The notes: generated from the sequence alone by a model not told the origin. A stretch of 64,000 bases of DNA from Palsa-504 sp963839095 (GCA_963839095.1 CAWIUF010000053.1:434001-498000), one strand, 5' to 3'. Shown: positions 33,532 through 44,261, counted from the stretch's first letter. Made by a program: numbers and translations.

Positions 33532-36187
33532 CTACTTGTCCCGCCGGATCGGGCGGAGCCAGAACGGCGAGGCCGACGGCTCGTCCTTGCCGTTGGTCCC
33601 CTGACCGCCCTGGTCTGCGGGTGGTGTACTCGCTGTCCCCTGCGCGGGGGCCTGGCTCGGCCGTCCCCGGCCGCCGGAACGCTGCCGGGCGCCGGCCGCT
33701 GGCCAGCCGCTGGCCGGCCAGGCCGGACCCGAGGATCCGCTATGGCCGCTGTGGCCGGACCCGCCGCTCGGCGGCGCGGAGCCGCCCGCCCGGCCCCTGA
33801 CCGGGGTAGCCGGGCCTGACAGCGGGCCGGGGGGCGCCGCTCGCCGGCCGGTACCGGCCGACCGTCCGGCCCCGCGGGACCAGCCGGAGGCGGGCGCGGC
33901 CGCGGCGGAGGAGGGCCGGCCGGAGCCGGCTGAGGCCGGGCTGGCCGGGCCGGACACTCGGCCACCGGACACCGGGCCGCCGGACACCGGGCCGCCCGGT
34001 ACCGGGCCGCCGGAAGCTCGGGCAGCGGGGGCGGCCGGACCCCGGGGAGCACCCCGGCGGGCGGTACCCGCCCGGGGAGGCAGTTCGAGCGGCGGGGCGA
34101 CCCGGCCGCTGACGCTGTCGGCTTCGGCCGCGTTCCTGGCCCGGGCCGAGCCGGCCCCGCGGGCTGTGCCGGCCAGCCGTCGTGAGCCCGTGCCCGACTC
34201 GCCGTCCGCGTCCACCGGAGGCGGCGCGTCCGGCCGCAGCCGCGATGCGTAGGCGTCCCCGCCGCCGGTCTGCGCCGCACCGCCCTCGGTCACGACGGCG
34301 GTGCCGCCGCCCGCTGGCCACGCCGGCCGCCGCGGCCGACTGGCCCTGGTTGCGGCGCGCCCACCGGGCGGCCCGGTAGCTGGCCACGCCGGGGACCGCC
34401 GCGGTGGCGGCGTCCAGCGTGGACCGGCGGAACGTGTGACCGGCTTCGCGCAGGCTGTACTCGGCCCGTTCGGTCGAGCCGATGGTGCCGTAGCCGACCG
34501 CGGAGAACAGGTGCGAGAACGGCTTGCGGTAGATGAACACCGCCACCGTGACCAGCGCGATCATCAAGATCTTGAGCGCCCATGGCAGCACGGCATCGGC
34601 CGTCCCCATGATCAGCGAGTAACAGTAGAGCAGCACGGACAGGACGATCGCGACCGCGGCCTGTTTCATCAGCACGCCGACGAGCATCTCGAACCACCGG
34701 ATCGCGATCACCCGGCCGAACCCGGGATGGGTCCCGATGATCAAGAAGAACGGGCCGGCCACCAGCAGCAGCAAGAAGCCCAGCTTGAGCACGATCAAGG
34801 TCAGCGCGATCAGCAAGATGAGCAGCCCGGCCACCAGCGCGGCGAACATCGCCGCGAACGCGATCTCCAGCCTGGTGGTCCACTGGTTGCCCTGGAACAG
34901 GGAGTAGACCGCCGGGTCGTTCTGCTGCATCTGGGTCGCGATGCCGGAGTAGGTGGACTGCTTGGCCTGGATCAGCGCGGTGCCGGGGGTCTCGTTGGCC
35001 GCGATGGCCTGCGACCACAGCAGCGACCGGCCGTAGGTGTTCACCACGGTCTGCTGGCCGCCGGCCGTGGTCGCGAACGCGGTGCTGCCGAGCTCGCCGT
35101 ACAGCCAGGGCTTGCACACCAGGACCGACCACAGCTCGTTGGCGTTCTCGTCGACCAGGGCGTTGCCCGAGGTGTAGGCGAAGTTGCCGGCCACGCTCTG
35201 CGGGTCGCCCTTCTGCACCGGCAGGCAGTTGCTGCTGGCCGGGGCGGGCAGCTTGGAGAACGCGGTGTTGAGCACCTCGGTGACGCCGTTGGACACGGTG
35301 GTGCCGACGCCGGTGAAGTCGGCCGGCTTGCCGATCAGCGCGATGGCGGCCACGCAGGCCACCACCATCCACAGCGTGCCCTCGATGGTCCGGGTGGCCC
35401 GCTTGCGGATCAGTCCCTGCCAGGCCAGCCAGATCGCGCCCAGGATGACCACCGGCGCCAGGAAGGGGAAGTAGATCGCCTTGCCCAGCGCGGTGATCAG
35501 CCGGTTCACCGCGTCCTGCAGCCAGGTCAGGATGCTGTTGCCCGCCGCCGACTGGTAGACGGTGATCGTCACCCGGTCGACCGATTTGGCCGCGTCGAAG
35601 ACCATCCCGGCCACGTTGTTGCCGATCAGCGAGGTCAGGTCGGAGCACTGCAGGCCGTGCGCGGCCCAGAACTGGCCGGCCACCCCGTAGTTGTCGTAGA
35701 GCGTCTTGCCGCCCGCGGCCGCGGCCGGCGGCTCGATCATCGCGTTGAGGCCGCCGGTGGCCTGCTCCGGCACCGGCAGCGAGGGCTCGCAGATGTTGTT
35801 GGCGGCGCCGAGGATCCCGCTGGTGCCCGAGTTGCACAGCCCGATCAGGCCGCCGATGTCCCCGATGCCGGGTACCTGGCACACGCCGCCGGGCGCCGCC
35901 GGGTTCGCCGGGGTAAGGCTGGCGGTCAGCCGCGCCGGGGTGGCGGTGGCCGCATCGGCGGTCCTGGCCGTGGTGACCGCCGTGGCCGTGCTGGCCGCCT
36001 GGGTCGCGTGGGCCGCGTGCGTCGCTTGTGTCGCCGCCAGCGCGGGGGTGGCGATCGCGAGGGCGGCCACCGCGAGCAGCAGCACCTGGATGACCCGGCG
36101 CGAGATGCGCCGGCCGGGTCGGCGTGATTCAGCGCGATCTCGCCGCGGGGAACCGGCGGGTTCGGGCGAGGCGGGCGAGTTAGCCAT
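33532..36187 (-). CDS. VirB6/TrbL-like polytopic membrane protein with a long disordered tail, one frameshift
   Basis: ATG 36187 follows AGGAG. RRVIQVLLLAVAALAIATPALAA is a signal or first TM segment. A periplasmic-type region with Cys residues follows, then at least seven membrane helices (AIYFPFLAPVVILGAIWLAW; FAAMFAALVAGLLILLIALT; LGFLLLLVAGPFFLIIG; AAVAIVLSVLLYCYSLIMG; ILMIALVTVAVFIY) and a conserved RKPFSHLFSAVG. This fits the VirB6/TrbL/TcpH translocation channel. Near 34300-34325 a surplus base shifts the frame; the correct tail is about 250 residues of Gly/Pro/Ser/Arg repeats (GGPVSGGPVSGG), ending LRPIRRDK. The corrected length is 884 aa. Confidence 0.75.
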
Positions 36188-36214
36188 CGTGAGGGAGCTC
36201 CTGGGTTTCTGCGG

Positions 36215-38777
36215 TTAGGGCGACGCTTCCGGCGCTCGCGTGCTGGCCGCTGACGAGCCGGCGGCCGGGCGGTCTTCGCCCGGGTCCGGCCCATCCGCGC
36301 TGGGTTCCCTGCGTGCAGCCGGGTCAGGCTGGCTGAGCCTGGCCCGGGTGGGATTGGTATCGATCCAGTCCCTCAACTCGTCCGAGACCAGGTCGACCCC
36401 AATGCGCCCGGCTCGGTTATCCAGATCACGGAAAATGCACTCGCCGTTGCCGAGCGAGCGCAGTACGGCCTTGTGGTCCTCGGACGCCGCCACCCCGAGC
36501 AGCGCCATGACGTTCGCCACCTCGGCCCGCTCCGACGAGCGGAACGCGAACACCCCGGACAGGCAGTTGGTCACCTGCTCGTTCAGCAGGTCGCCCGCGT
36601 TCTGCGACACCAGCACCAGCGCGGTGTTCCTCGACCGGCCCATCCGCGACACCTCGGGCACCAGCTTGGCGCCCTCCGGCGTCGAGGTGATCGCCCACGC
36701 CTCGTCCAGGAAGATCGCCTTCGGCAAGGTCCGGTCGATGCCGTTGAGCAGCTTGCGGGCGAACTGCGAGACCAGGTACAGCAGCGCCACCGACAGCCGC
36801 TGCTCGTAGGAGTAGTCATCGCGGCTGGTATTGGAGTCCGGCAGCGTCAGTCCCGCCAGCGTGAAGACCGTGGTCCAGCCCTCCGCGTCGATCTGCTGGC
36901 CCACCGAGGGCGCGAAGCACAGCCGGGCCAGCCTCATCTCCGAGACCGCCCGCATCACCGCGCCGGTGTTCTTCCAGGCCGGGTCGTCGGACTGCTCCAG
37001 GTACGTGATCACCTTGCCCAGGCTCGGCCGCTCGGTCCCGGCCACCGCGCCGACGGCCTGGATCATCGCGCTCTCGCGTTCCTCGCTCATCCGCGGCAGC
37101 AGCAGCCGCAGCGTCTCGGTGGCCATCGTCCGCTTCTCGGACAGGTCCATCGCCGAACGAGAACGGGTCGAGCAGTCCGGGCGCCGCCGAGTTCAGCGGC
37201 AGCACGCGCGCCTTGCGTCCCTGCCGGGACAGGTACTCCGCCAGCGACTCCGCGTCGCCCTTGGGGTCGATCACCGCGACCGTCGCACCGCGCAGCGCCA
37301 GCTGGTAGATCAGCAGCATGGCCAGCGTCGTCTTGCCGCCGCCGGGCTCGCCGGTGATGGCCACCGCGGTCGGCCGGTTACGCGCCGCCGCCAGCAGCGG
37401 GTCGAAGTGCACGATGGACCGGGCCCGGCCCAGCGTCTCGCCGATATACGGCCCGACCCAGCCCGACCCGGAGGCGGCGTCGGTCCGGTCGCCGAGTTCC
37501 ACCGTCGCGGTCGGCATTCCGCCGGCGATCGTGTAAAGCGGCTGCCGCTGCACGTAGGAATTCAGCCGGATGCGCTCACCGGGCAGCGCCTCGTACAGCA
37601 GCGAGAACTGGTCGCCGGTGGAGTTGACCACGTCGATCCCGATATCGCGGTAATGCTCGATGACCGCCTCGACCCGGCGGACGCACAGTTCCTTGGTCGG
37701 GGCCGCGACGATCAGCCGGTGCCAGCCGTACACGAAAGGCAGCCGTTCCTTGGTGATGCCGTGCTCCAGCATTCTGGCCGCGGCGATCTGCTCGGCCAGG
37801 GCAATGGGCGCCTCCGCGCCCGCCTCCCGGATATGCGCGTCCATATCGCGCGCGTGGGCGAGCCGGCGGCTGACGTCCTTGCTCGCCTTGGCCGGCGGAA
37901 TCAGCTTCATCCGGGAGCTGATTTCCACCGGGAACGGCAGCGCGTCCGCGAAATGCAGCCACGGCTCCCCGTCCGGGAAGGACATCACGTCGGGAAAACG
38001 GGCAAACGACAGGAACGCGGTGTACGACTCCCCGGAAACGTGTTCCAGGCACAGCAGGGTCCGCCCGTTATGGACCTGCCCCTCGAAGAGCGTGTCGATC
38101 TCGCCCGCGCCCCAGCGCCTGCGCTTGGTCGCGGACGGCAGCGGCTCCCCTGCCGTCTGCATCAGCGTGTGCTGCACCAGCCAGGCGATCTCGCTCGCGG
38201 CGGCGTGCCGGGCGACTAGCGCGCTGGCGTTCAGGGCCCGGCCGAGCCGCTCGGCGTTGTCCGTCCACTTGGCGATCTCCGGCGGGCCGATCGATTCGTC
38301 CTCGATCCCCAGCGCGCTCTCGCCGCGGCTGTAGACGCCGCGGAACTGCGAGAACACGCCGCCCGAGAGCTGCGCGCGCACGCCGCGCTGGCCGAGGCGG
38401 ACCCCGATGTAGATCTCCTTGCCCCAGAAGTCCTTCGCCCAGACGTGCTGGTAGGTCTGCTCCAGGTACTCCCGCCAGCCCGGGCCCCCGTCCGCAGTCG
38501 CGTCCAGGCCGGTGGCCCAGGCGTGCGCCGGGTAGGCGCGGTGCGCGATGCGCAGGTGCACCTCGGCGTCCGGCATCCTGATCGCGGCCAGCGCGACCGT
38601 GATGTTGGTGGCCAGCGCCTCCCGCTCCTCGGGCGTGGTGAACTCGTACGAGACCGAGGGGATGCGGTAGTACGCCCAGGCGTGCGTGTCGGTGAGCAGG
38701 ATCCGGTCGTCGAAGTACCGGATGGCCAGGCGGGCGCGGCCCCGGGAGTTCCGGGAGCCCTTAGTCCGAGTGCTCAC
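36215..38777 (-). CDS. VirB4-like conjugation ATPase, one frameshift
   Basis: From GTG 38777 the protein has an N-terminal VirB4-type domain (AIRYFDDRILLTDTHAWAYY, WGKEIYIGVRLGQRG), a Walker A AITGEPGGGKTTLAMLL, VAVIDPKGDAESLAEYL and a Walker B AIFLDEAWAITSTPEG with ALVLVSQNAGDLL. A surplus base near 37155 (DPFSFG to AMDLSEKRT) splits it into two ORFs; the corrected length is 853 aa, the usual size for VirB4/TcpF proteins. It would be the energy source of the T4SS-like channel. Its GTG overlaps the stop of the MinD-like gene by 17 bases, and the VirB6-like gene follows after 27 bases. Confidence 0.85.
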
Positions 38778-40133
38778 CGGGATTCCTTCCGGGAACGGGA
38801 CTCGCCGAAGCCGCGGACAGGGCCGCCATCAGCACCCCGGCCAGCGCCGTGTAGGCCAGCCGGGCCTGCGGCTGTAGGGCCACCTGCGGATACTGGGTCG
38901 ACTGCGGGCGCTGGTTGGCCGGCGTGGGCATCGCGGCCGGCGAGCCGGAGCGGGCCGAAAGACAGTCGTCCCACGGCACCCGCACGATGGCGCGGCAGCG
39001 TCCCCGGGCCACCGATTCGGCCCGGAGCACATCCGGCATCGTCCGCTTGCTCACCCCGTTGACGACCGTCACCGCGCGGCCCGCGAGCTCGCCGTAGCCG
39101 TGCGCGCCGAGCCATTGCTGGGTGTTGGCCAGCGAGGTCGCCGCGTCCGGGCTGGCCGGGGCGACCAGGATCAGCTGATCCGCCGCGGCCAGCACCCGGG
39201 TCAGGCCGGAGGGCGACGGGTCGATCATGGTCAATGCGTACCGTTCGGTCAGCAGGTCGGCGAGCCGCCGGAAGTCGGCCCCTTCCAGAACGCCGTGGCC
39301 CGGCAAGCCGGGCGACCACGTCGAGCCGTGCGCCTGGTCCCGGTCCGGCCAGCAGTTCCGGCGGATCGGCCGGCCCGGGCTCGCGCCCGGCCAGCAGCGC
39401 CTGCGGCGTGAGCGCCGGCGCGTGCCGGGTGGCCAGGGAGGTAGGCCCGGGGTTCAGGTCAAGTGCGGCCACCGGGATCCCGCGCACCGCAGCCAGGATA
39501 TGCCCGGCCATCAGAGCGGTCACGGTCTGGCCCGCTCCCCGCGTGCAGCCGAGGACCGCGATCCGGGACGGCGCGGCCAGCGGCAACCGGGCCCGGTCGC
39601 GATCCAGCGCCTCCTGGTCCCGCTTGCCCGGCCCCTGGCCGCCGGCGACCACCTTCACCTGGCGGCGCCAGCTGCTGGCGTCACCGCGGCTGCCAGGGCC
39701 GCTGAGCGCCCGCTCGATGGACGGCAGCGGCCGCCCGCGCTCCACGGCTACGAACCGGGCCGCGGCCGGGGCGGGCTCTACGTGGGGTGCGGGCTCCGCG
39801 TGGCTCGGCGCGGGCGCCGTGGCTTCGCGCGTCACCGCGTCGGCCGGGCGCGTTACCTCGACGTCCGGCACGGCCGCCTCGACTGGCTCGGCCTCAGGCT
39901 GGATCAGCTCAGCCTCGACCGGCTCAGCCCTGGCCGGCTGAGGCTCGACCGGCTCAGGCTCGGCCTCAGGGGCTGCCGTCTCGGTCTGGAGCGCGGCTCC
40001 GGTCTCGGCTGCGTCGGCGGGCTGCCGTCTCGGCCTCAGGGGCGGCTGCCTCGGAAGACTGGACCTCGGGCACCCGGTCGCCGGGCACGGGAGCGCCGGG
40101 CACGGGGACTTGGCGCGCCGGGGTTGCGGGCAC
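38761..40133 (-). CDS. MinD/ParA-like ATPase homologue with degenerate P-loop, two frameshifts
   Basis: The fold is recognised by SRIAVLGCTRGAGQTVTALMAGHIL then VAALDLNPGPTSLA, by ALTMIDPSPSGLTRVLAAADQLILVAPASPDA and by AVTVVNGVSKR. The P-loop reads GCTRGAGQT: both lysines of the deviant Walker A (KGGxGKT) are missing, so ATP hydrolysis is doubtful. Surplus bases near 39300 and 40025 split the gene. ATG 39871 is a safe internal start; in-frame Glu/Pro/Ala-rich coding (PEAEPEPVEPQPARAEPVEA) continues upstream to about GTG 40133. The corrected length from there is about 456 aa. It stands between the TcpE-like and VirB4-like genes and overlaps the latter. Confidence 0.7.
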
Positions 40134-40189
40134 GGGGGGCTCGGGTGCCGTGATTTCAGGGGCCGGGGTGGCCGGAGGTAGCCCGGCGG

Positions 40190-41595
40190 TTAGCGCGGGC
40201 GGGGCCTGGGCGGGGCGGGCTGGGCGGGGCGGGGCTGGGCGGGGCGGGGCTGGGCGCGGAGCATCCAGCGGGCCCGGGCCTTGGCCAGGGCGGCAGGCGG
40301 CTGCGGCCAGGCCGGCGCCGCCGGCGTGGCGTCCTCGGCGGGCGGGGGGACCGGATCGGCCGGGCGGTCGGCCTTGCGGCCCAGGCCGTGCCGGAACCCG
40401 GCCAGGTGCCGCCGGGCCGGGCCGGTCACCGATCCAGAGCGTGATCCGCCGTTGTACTCGTCGTCAGCGGCGGGGTCCCAGCCGACGGCCGGGCCGCCGT
40501 TGGACGCCGACCCGGTGTCAGGCTCGGGATCGAGGTTGACCTCGGGGAACGCGCCGGCGTCGGGGAACGGGGCCGGCGCCGGGAGCGGGCGGACCAACGG
40601 CAGCAGGCTGCTGGCCTCGGCCAACGGCCAGGCCGTCGGGCCGGACGACCCGCTCAGGGCGCCGGGAACGGGATCGGAATCGTGCGCTACCTCGAAGGGC
40701 CGGGTGTCCGGCCGTCCGGCCGAAGGCGGGCTCATCCACACCGAAGGCCGGGCTGTCCCGGTTTCCCGGTCGGCCGGGCCGGTGGCGATGCCGGGCTCAG
40801 TGACCAGCGGCCAGGACGGCCACGAGGGCTGCGGGCCCGGCTCGACCGCGGGCCGGTTCTGCGGCGGTCGGCGGCGAGCCGGTTCTGGGGACGCCTCGGC
40901 GCCCGGCGGGCCGGCGTGCGTTCCGGCACCTGGACCGGCGACGCTACGGCGCCCGTCTCCTGGCCCATCCCGGGGGCTAGCTCGGGCGACGGGCCCGCGA
41001 GCGGCGGCATGGCCATCTGCGGGGCGGTCGGCAGCGGAGCCGTTTCCAGCGGCTGGGCGGTGGCCAGTGGCGTCGCCGTGGTCCGCGGTGGCCGCGGCAC
41101 GCGCATCCCGGCCCGGGCTGGCCTGGCCTCGGCCCGGGCGGGCCGGGCCGCTGATGCCTGCCGTGCGGGAGCACCCGACCGGACGTTGGCCGCGGACTTC
41201 TTCGCCTTCTTGGGCCGTCCCTTGGGCGGGTGCCGGTGCCACACCCGGGCGGACACCATGATCTCGTCCTTCTCCGCGAACGGAGCCATCCGGCACCACG
41301 ACCGTGGTTCCGACACGTACCGGAGCTGCGAGCTCACCAGCTCGGGCAGCCGCTTGCTCTCAATGACCGGTCTCGTCGTCAGCCAGGTAAGGACGCCGGG
41401 AGGAAGTACGTAAAGCCAAACAAGGTTGTGATTAAAGGGCAGCCCGACAGCAATCAGGAAGAACACGTAGGGAACGGTAATTCCCGCGAAAACTCCGATC
41501 CAGGTGATCGGCAAAGGTGCCGGCAGGCGAAAATCGTAAAGCTTGTAAAGTCGCTTTTCGATTCGCCAGATATTTGTGTAAGTGGGAAGGTCCAC
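40190..41595 (-). CDS. TcpE-like conjugation membrane protein with long disordered tail, one frameshift
   Basis: GTG 41595 starts VDLPTYTNIWRIEKRLYKLYDFRLPAPLPITW, closely matching the TcpE family N-terminus, followed by two TM helices (IGVFAGITVPYVFFLIAVGL; LVWLYVLPPGVLTWLTTRPV) and the conserved KRLPELVSSQLRYVSEPRSWCRMAPF segment. About 330 residues of Pro/Ala/Arg-rich sequence follow. A missing base near 40900 connects ORFs for the tail, which ends in PRPAQPRPAQPAPPRPRPR (15-bp DNA repeats 40200-40255). The corrected length is 468 aa. TcpE localises other Tcp proteins in pCW3-type conjugation. Confidence 0.75.
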
Positions 41596-41626
41596 TAGTG
41601 GCGCGCCCCTTCTTCCTGATTCGGGA

Positions 41627-41884
41627 TCAGTGGACTCCGAGCGCGTTCGCTATGCCAGTGGCTAGCGTGTGCACGATGCCGGGCGTGTAAAAGATGACCG
41701 CGATGGCCACGGCCAGCACGATGAACTGCACGAACCGGGTGATCTCACGCGTGAACAGGAAGAAGATCGCTACGATCCCGACGATACCCAGGAACAATGG
41801 CCCGAACAGACCCTGCAGGTAGGTAACGAGCCCCTGCGTGCTCAAGGCCACTGGAGCCATCGCGGCGGTGAGGTGAGTATGCAT
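41627..41884 (-). CDS. Small two-helix membrane protein of the T4SS-like operon (TcpD-like)
   Basis: The protein is 85 aa from ATG 41884, which follows GGAAGGGA at a good distance. It has two hydrophobic helices (LFLGIVGIVAIFFLF; FVQFIVLAVAIAVIFYTPGIV) separated by TREITR, with a GLVTYLQGLFGP lead. The size, topology and position between TcpC and TcpE match TcpD/VirB2-like small subunits. The reading frame is open upstream to 42289, but the ribosome binding site and hydrophobic start argue for 41884. The TcpE-like gene follows after 31 bases. Confidence 0.75.
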   Translation of the reverse strand: MHTHLTAAMAPVALSTQGLVTYLQGLFGPLFLGIVGIVAIFFLFTREITRFVQFIVLAVAIAVIFYTPGIVHTLATGIANALGVH

Positions 41885-42237
41885 AACATGTCCCTTCCGG
41901 GAGCAAATGGACATCCAGATAGTGCTACAGCAGGCCGCTTGAGCAGGTACAAGTAAAGCGGATGGGCGGGCAGCCGGAAGCATGGCGGGCACGGCGCTCC
42001 GGTGCGCGGGTGCCGCGTCCAGCTGGCCGCCCGGGCGGAGCCGGCGAGGACGGGCCGGCCGCCGGCCCGGGCCAGGTTTGAAAGACTGCTCGCCGGGGAA
42101 CACAGCCCGGGCGAAGGCTGGCACGCCGGCGGGCCGGGCGACGATCAGTTCACGGGAGCGGGGCCGAGTCAGGGCCGGTCGGCGTGGCGGGGTGCGCCTG
42201 CAGGCGGGCATGGCGACTTCACCCGGCCCTATCCTGG
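41885..42237. other. Gap between tcpC-like and small membrane-protein genes, with an Arg/Pro-rich open frame
   Basis: These 353 bases have no firmly supported gene. On the minus strand an ATG at 42241 overlaps the TcpC-like stop (ATGA) and opens an Arg/Pro-rich frame (MTRIGPGEVAMPACRR) that continues in frame into the small membrane protein. It may be a real coupled leader or simply the absence of stops in GC-rich DNA. The last 60 bases carry the ribosome binding site for 41884. Confidence 0.4.
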
Positions 42238-43398
42238 TCATCGGGCTCCCACCGCCTCGGTTGATGCTCCAATCTGTTTTACATACCATTTGCCGCTTTG
42301 AAGGTCGACAACCGACATACCATATGTCATCTCGAGTTTCGATGCCATCCCTAGATTTCCGGCGGCGGATCCTGGCTGCTCAGCGACCTGCCATATCACG
42401 GTCACTGTTATCTGCCTGGTCGTGCCGCCCGGCGGCACGACCAGCGCGCCGATCGAGTCGAACGTCACCGCGCTGCCGAGCCCGGTCAGCGACGTGCCCG
42501 GAGCCAGGAACCGGTTCAGCGCGGCGCGGTCACCACTAGCGTAGGCCTGGAAAAAGGCCGGCAGCTCATTCATCAGCTGGCTTTGGGCCGCCTTGTCCGA
42601 ACCGCGCGGGGCGGCCGTGGCCGGCGGCAGGATCCGCTGGGGCGCGGGCAGCCAGGCGGGCTGGCCGGTGACCACCAGGCCGCCGCCAGCCGCGGCCACC
42701 GGCACCCCCAGCTCCGTGAGCTGGCCGGCGATCAAGGCGAGCAGCGTGACCACGGCATGCTGCCGGTCCTGGACCCTGATACCCGCGACCTGCAAGGCCT
42801 GCAAGTTGACCTGACCGACACCGTTCCAGCCCAGGTTGGGGTCCGTGGCCAGGACGCCGGGCGGCACGAACGCCTCCAGGGCCTGTTCCCGCTGAACCTG
42901 ACTCTGCGGGCTGAACCCGAGGTAGACCCGGCCGAACTCGGTGGCGTAAGCCTCGGCTAGCGCCACCGGGAACTGCCCGGTGACCGCGTTTCCCGTCGCG
43001 GTGCTGCCCGGCGCTGGCCCGCCGCCCGCCGGAGCCAGCGCGCGGTCGAAGACGATCGCGGTCAGGCCACGGAACGCGATAACCAGCAGGGCTGCCCAGA
43101 GCACGATCCGGAGCGGCCACAGCAGCCACCGGCCGCCCGCGCCGCGGCGCCCCGGGCCGAAGGCCGCGCGGGCGGCTACCGTGCCGTCCGTCTGCATGCC
43201 CGCGAGGAACGGATCCAGCTCGTCGTATAGCGCCGTCTCGCCGTACCATCCCCGATCGCTGTCAGGGGCCCGATCGCCGTAGGAAGCCCGGTCACCATAG
43301 AGAGCCCGAGCCGCAGGACGCGGCGGAATCAGGTCCGCCGGACCGGGATAGTACGCACCAGACCGCTCTCCGTTACCGGATGCCGGCCCGCGAACCAT
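42238..43398 (-). CDS. TcpC-like (VirB8-type) conjugation protein
   Basis: The protein is 386 aa. A cytosolic, Tyr/Asp-rich N-terminus (ALYGDRASYGDRAPDSDRG) leads to one TM helix (LLWPLRIVLWAALLVIAF) and two extracytoplasmic NTF2-like domains, as in TcpC: first FPVALAEAYATEFGRVYLGF to VTLLALIAGQL, then MNELPAFFQAYASGDRAALNRFLAPG to SGKWYVKQIGAS. ATG 43398 follows GGAGGT by a few bases; the frame is open to 43806 but with no second good start signal. It is the first gene of the T4SS-like operon and would form the trans-envelope scaffold. Confidence 0.82.
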   Translation of the reverse strand: MVRGPASGNGERSGAYYPGPADLIPPRPAARALYGDRASYGDRAPDSDRGWYGETALYDELDPFLAGMQTDGTVAARAAFGPGRRGAGGRWLLWPLRIVLWAALLVIAFRGLTAIVFDRALAPAGGGPAPGSTATGNAVTGQFPVALAEAYATEFGRVYLGFSPQSQVQREQALEAFVPPGVLATDPNLGWNGVGQVNLQALQVAGIRVQDRQHAVVTLLALIAGQLTELGVPVAAAGGGLVVTGQPAWLPAPQRILPPATAAPRGSDKAAQSQLMNELPAFFQAYASGDRAALNRFLAPGTSLTGLGSAVTFDSIGALVVPPGGTTRQITVTVIWQVAEQPGSAAGNLGMASKLEMTYGMSVVDLQSGKWYVKQIGASTEAVGAR

Positions 43399-44261
43399 CA
43401 CACCTCCGCACGTTTCCGCCCCGGAAAACCCCGGGACGGCCGTCCTTTTCGTGCTGGCCTCGCGCTCCATTGTGCGCCAAGAAGTCACGGTGCGGAACCG
43501 GATACAGCCGAACACCGGAGCATCTGCACGGACAAAACGACCAGCAACCCTGATACGTTCCGGATACGCAGCGGGTTCAAGTGAGTTCAGAGTGTGTCCG
43601 GCCTCGCCGACTCGACACACGAGCCTGCCAGAGCGGGGAGTTCCGGACCGCACGCGAGACCGGTCGTCGGCATATTCCCAGGTAGTTGTCGTTTTACTAG
43701 CCACTGGCCCGCCAGGCCGGATCCGGCTCGCGTCCCGCGGGCCCAGAACGCACGCCTTGCCGCCCCCGGCGTCCGTCACGTTCGCCATTACCCGTAACCA
43801 CTCCATGAACTGCGATAACTACCATCCGTTACCGGAGGTCTTAACGATTTCTTACGCCACCCCGGCCCCTCGTTCCGCACAGTGCGCGATCACCCCTAGC
43901 CGCCCGGCCAGCCGGGCCATCACCGCCGTCGCATCGGGCTGCCCGGTGGCAGCTGACACCGGCAGTGCCGCCTTGATTCGCACGTCTGCTCAATGGAAAG
44001 ATGATCGTGAGGTTCATTATCGAACATAAATACGATTAATGTCAATACATAAGCCGGCCTGGGCACTGAAGGATCCGACGTGCCCGAGGCTCAGCCGACG
44101 GCCCTGACGTCGGAGGTTACCGGCGTCCGGCGCCCGGGCACCGGGCCGGCCGGAAAGCTTCGGGTGACCCAGCGGCGGCGCCGCCCGGCTGGATTACAGT
44201 TACGGGACGGGCCGCCATCCGTTCCGCGGGCTTTGCGTCTCACCGAGGAGGGCAGCAGGCT
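43399..44261. other. Long divergent intergenic region upstream of the T4SS-like operon
   Basis: These 863 bases contain open frames but none with a convincing product or start signal. They include GGACGGCCGTCC followed by TTTT (about 43433-43448), a stretch with GTAAC/GTTAC motifs (43790-43835) and a marked AT-rich segment (44010-44055) with TTATCGAACATAA. They probably hold the promoters of the T4SS-like operon and of the divergent small membrane-protein gene. Confidence 0.5.

Noticed and set aside
39227..40153. Plus-strand frames with Leu/Asp/Arg repeats (RLDRLRLG)
   Set aside because: They are antisense to the Glu/Pro-rich N-terminus of the MinD-like protein, where the repeat is a real part of the minus-strand coding sequence.
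31626..43398. Calling the T4SS-like block an integrative conjugative element
   Set aside because: No relaxase, coupling protein, integrase or att repeats are visible, and codon use and GC content match the neighbourhood.
43399..43806. N-terminal extension of the TcpC-like protein to 43806
   Set aside because: The ATG at 43398 has a strong GGAGGT site, and the extension lacks family similarity.
43451..44029. Plus-strand 192-codon frame in the region upstream of the T4SS-like operon
   Set aside because: Biased, motif-free composition, no ribosome binding site, and overlap with likely promoter DNA. It could only be revived by conservation in relatives.
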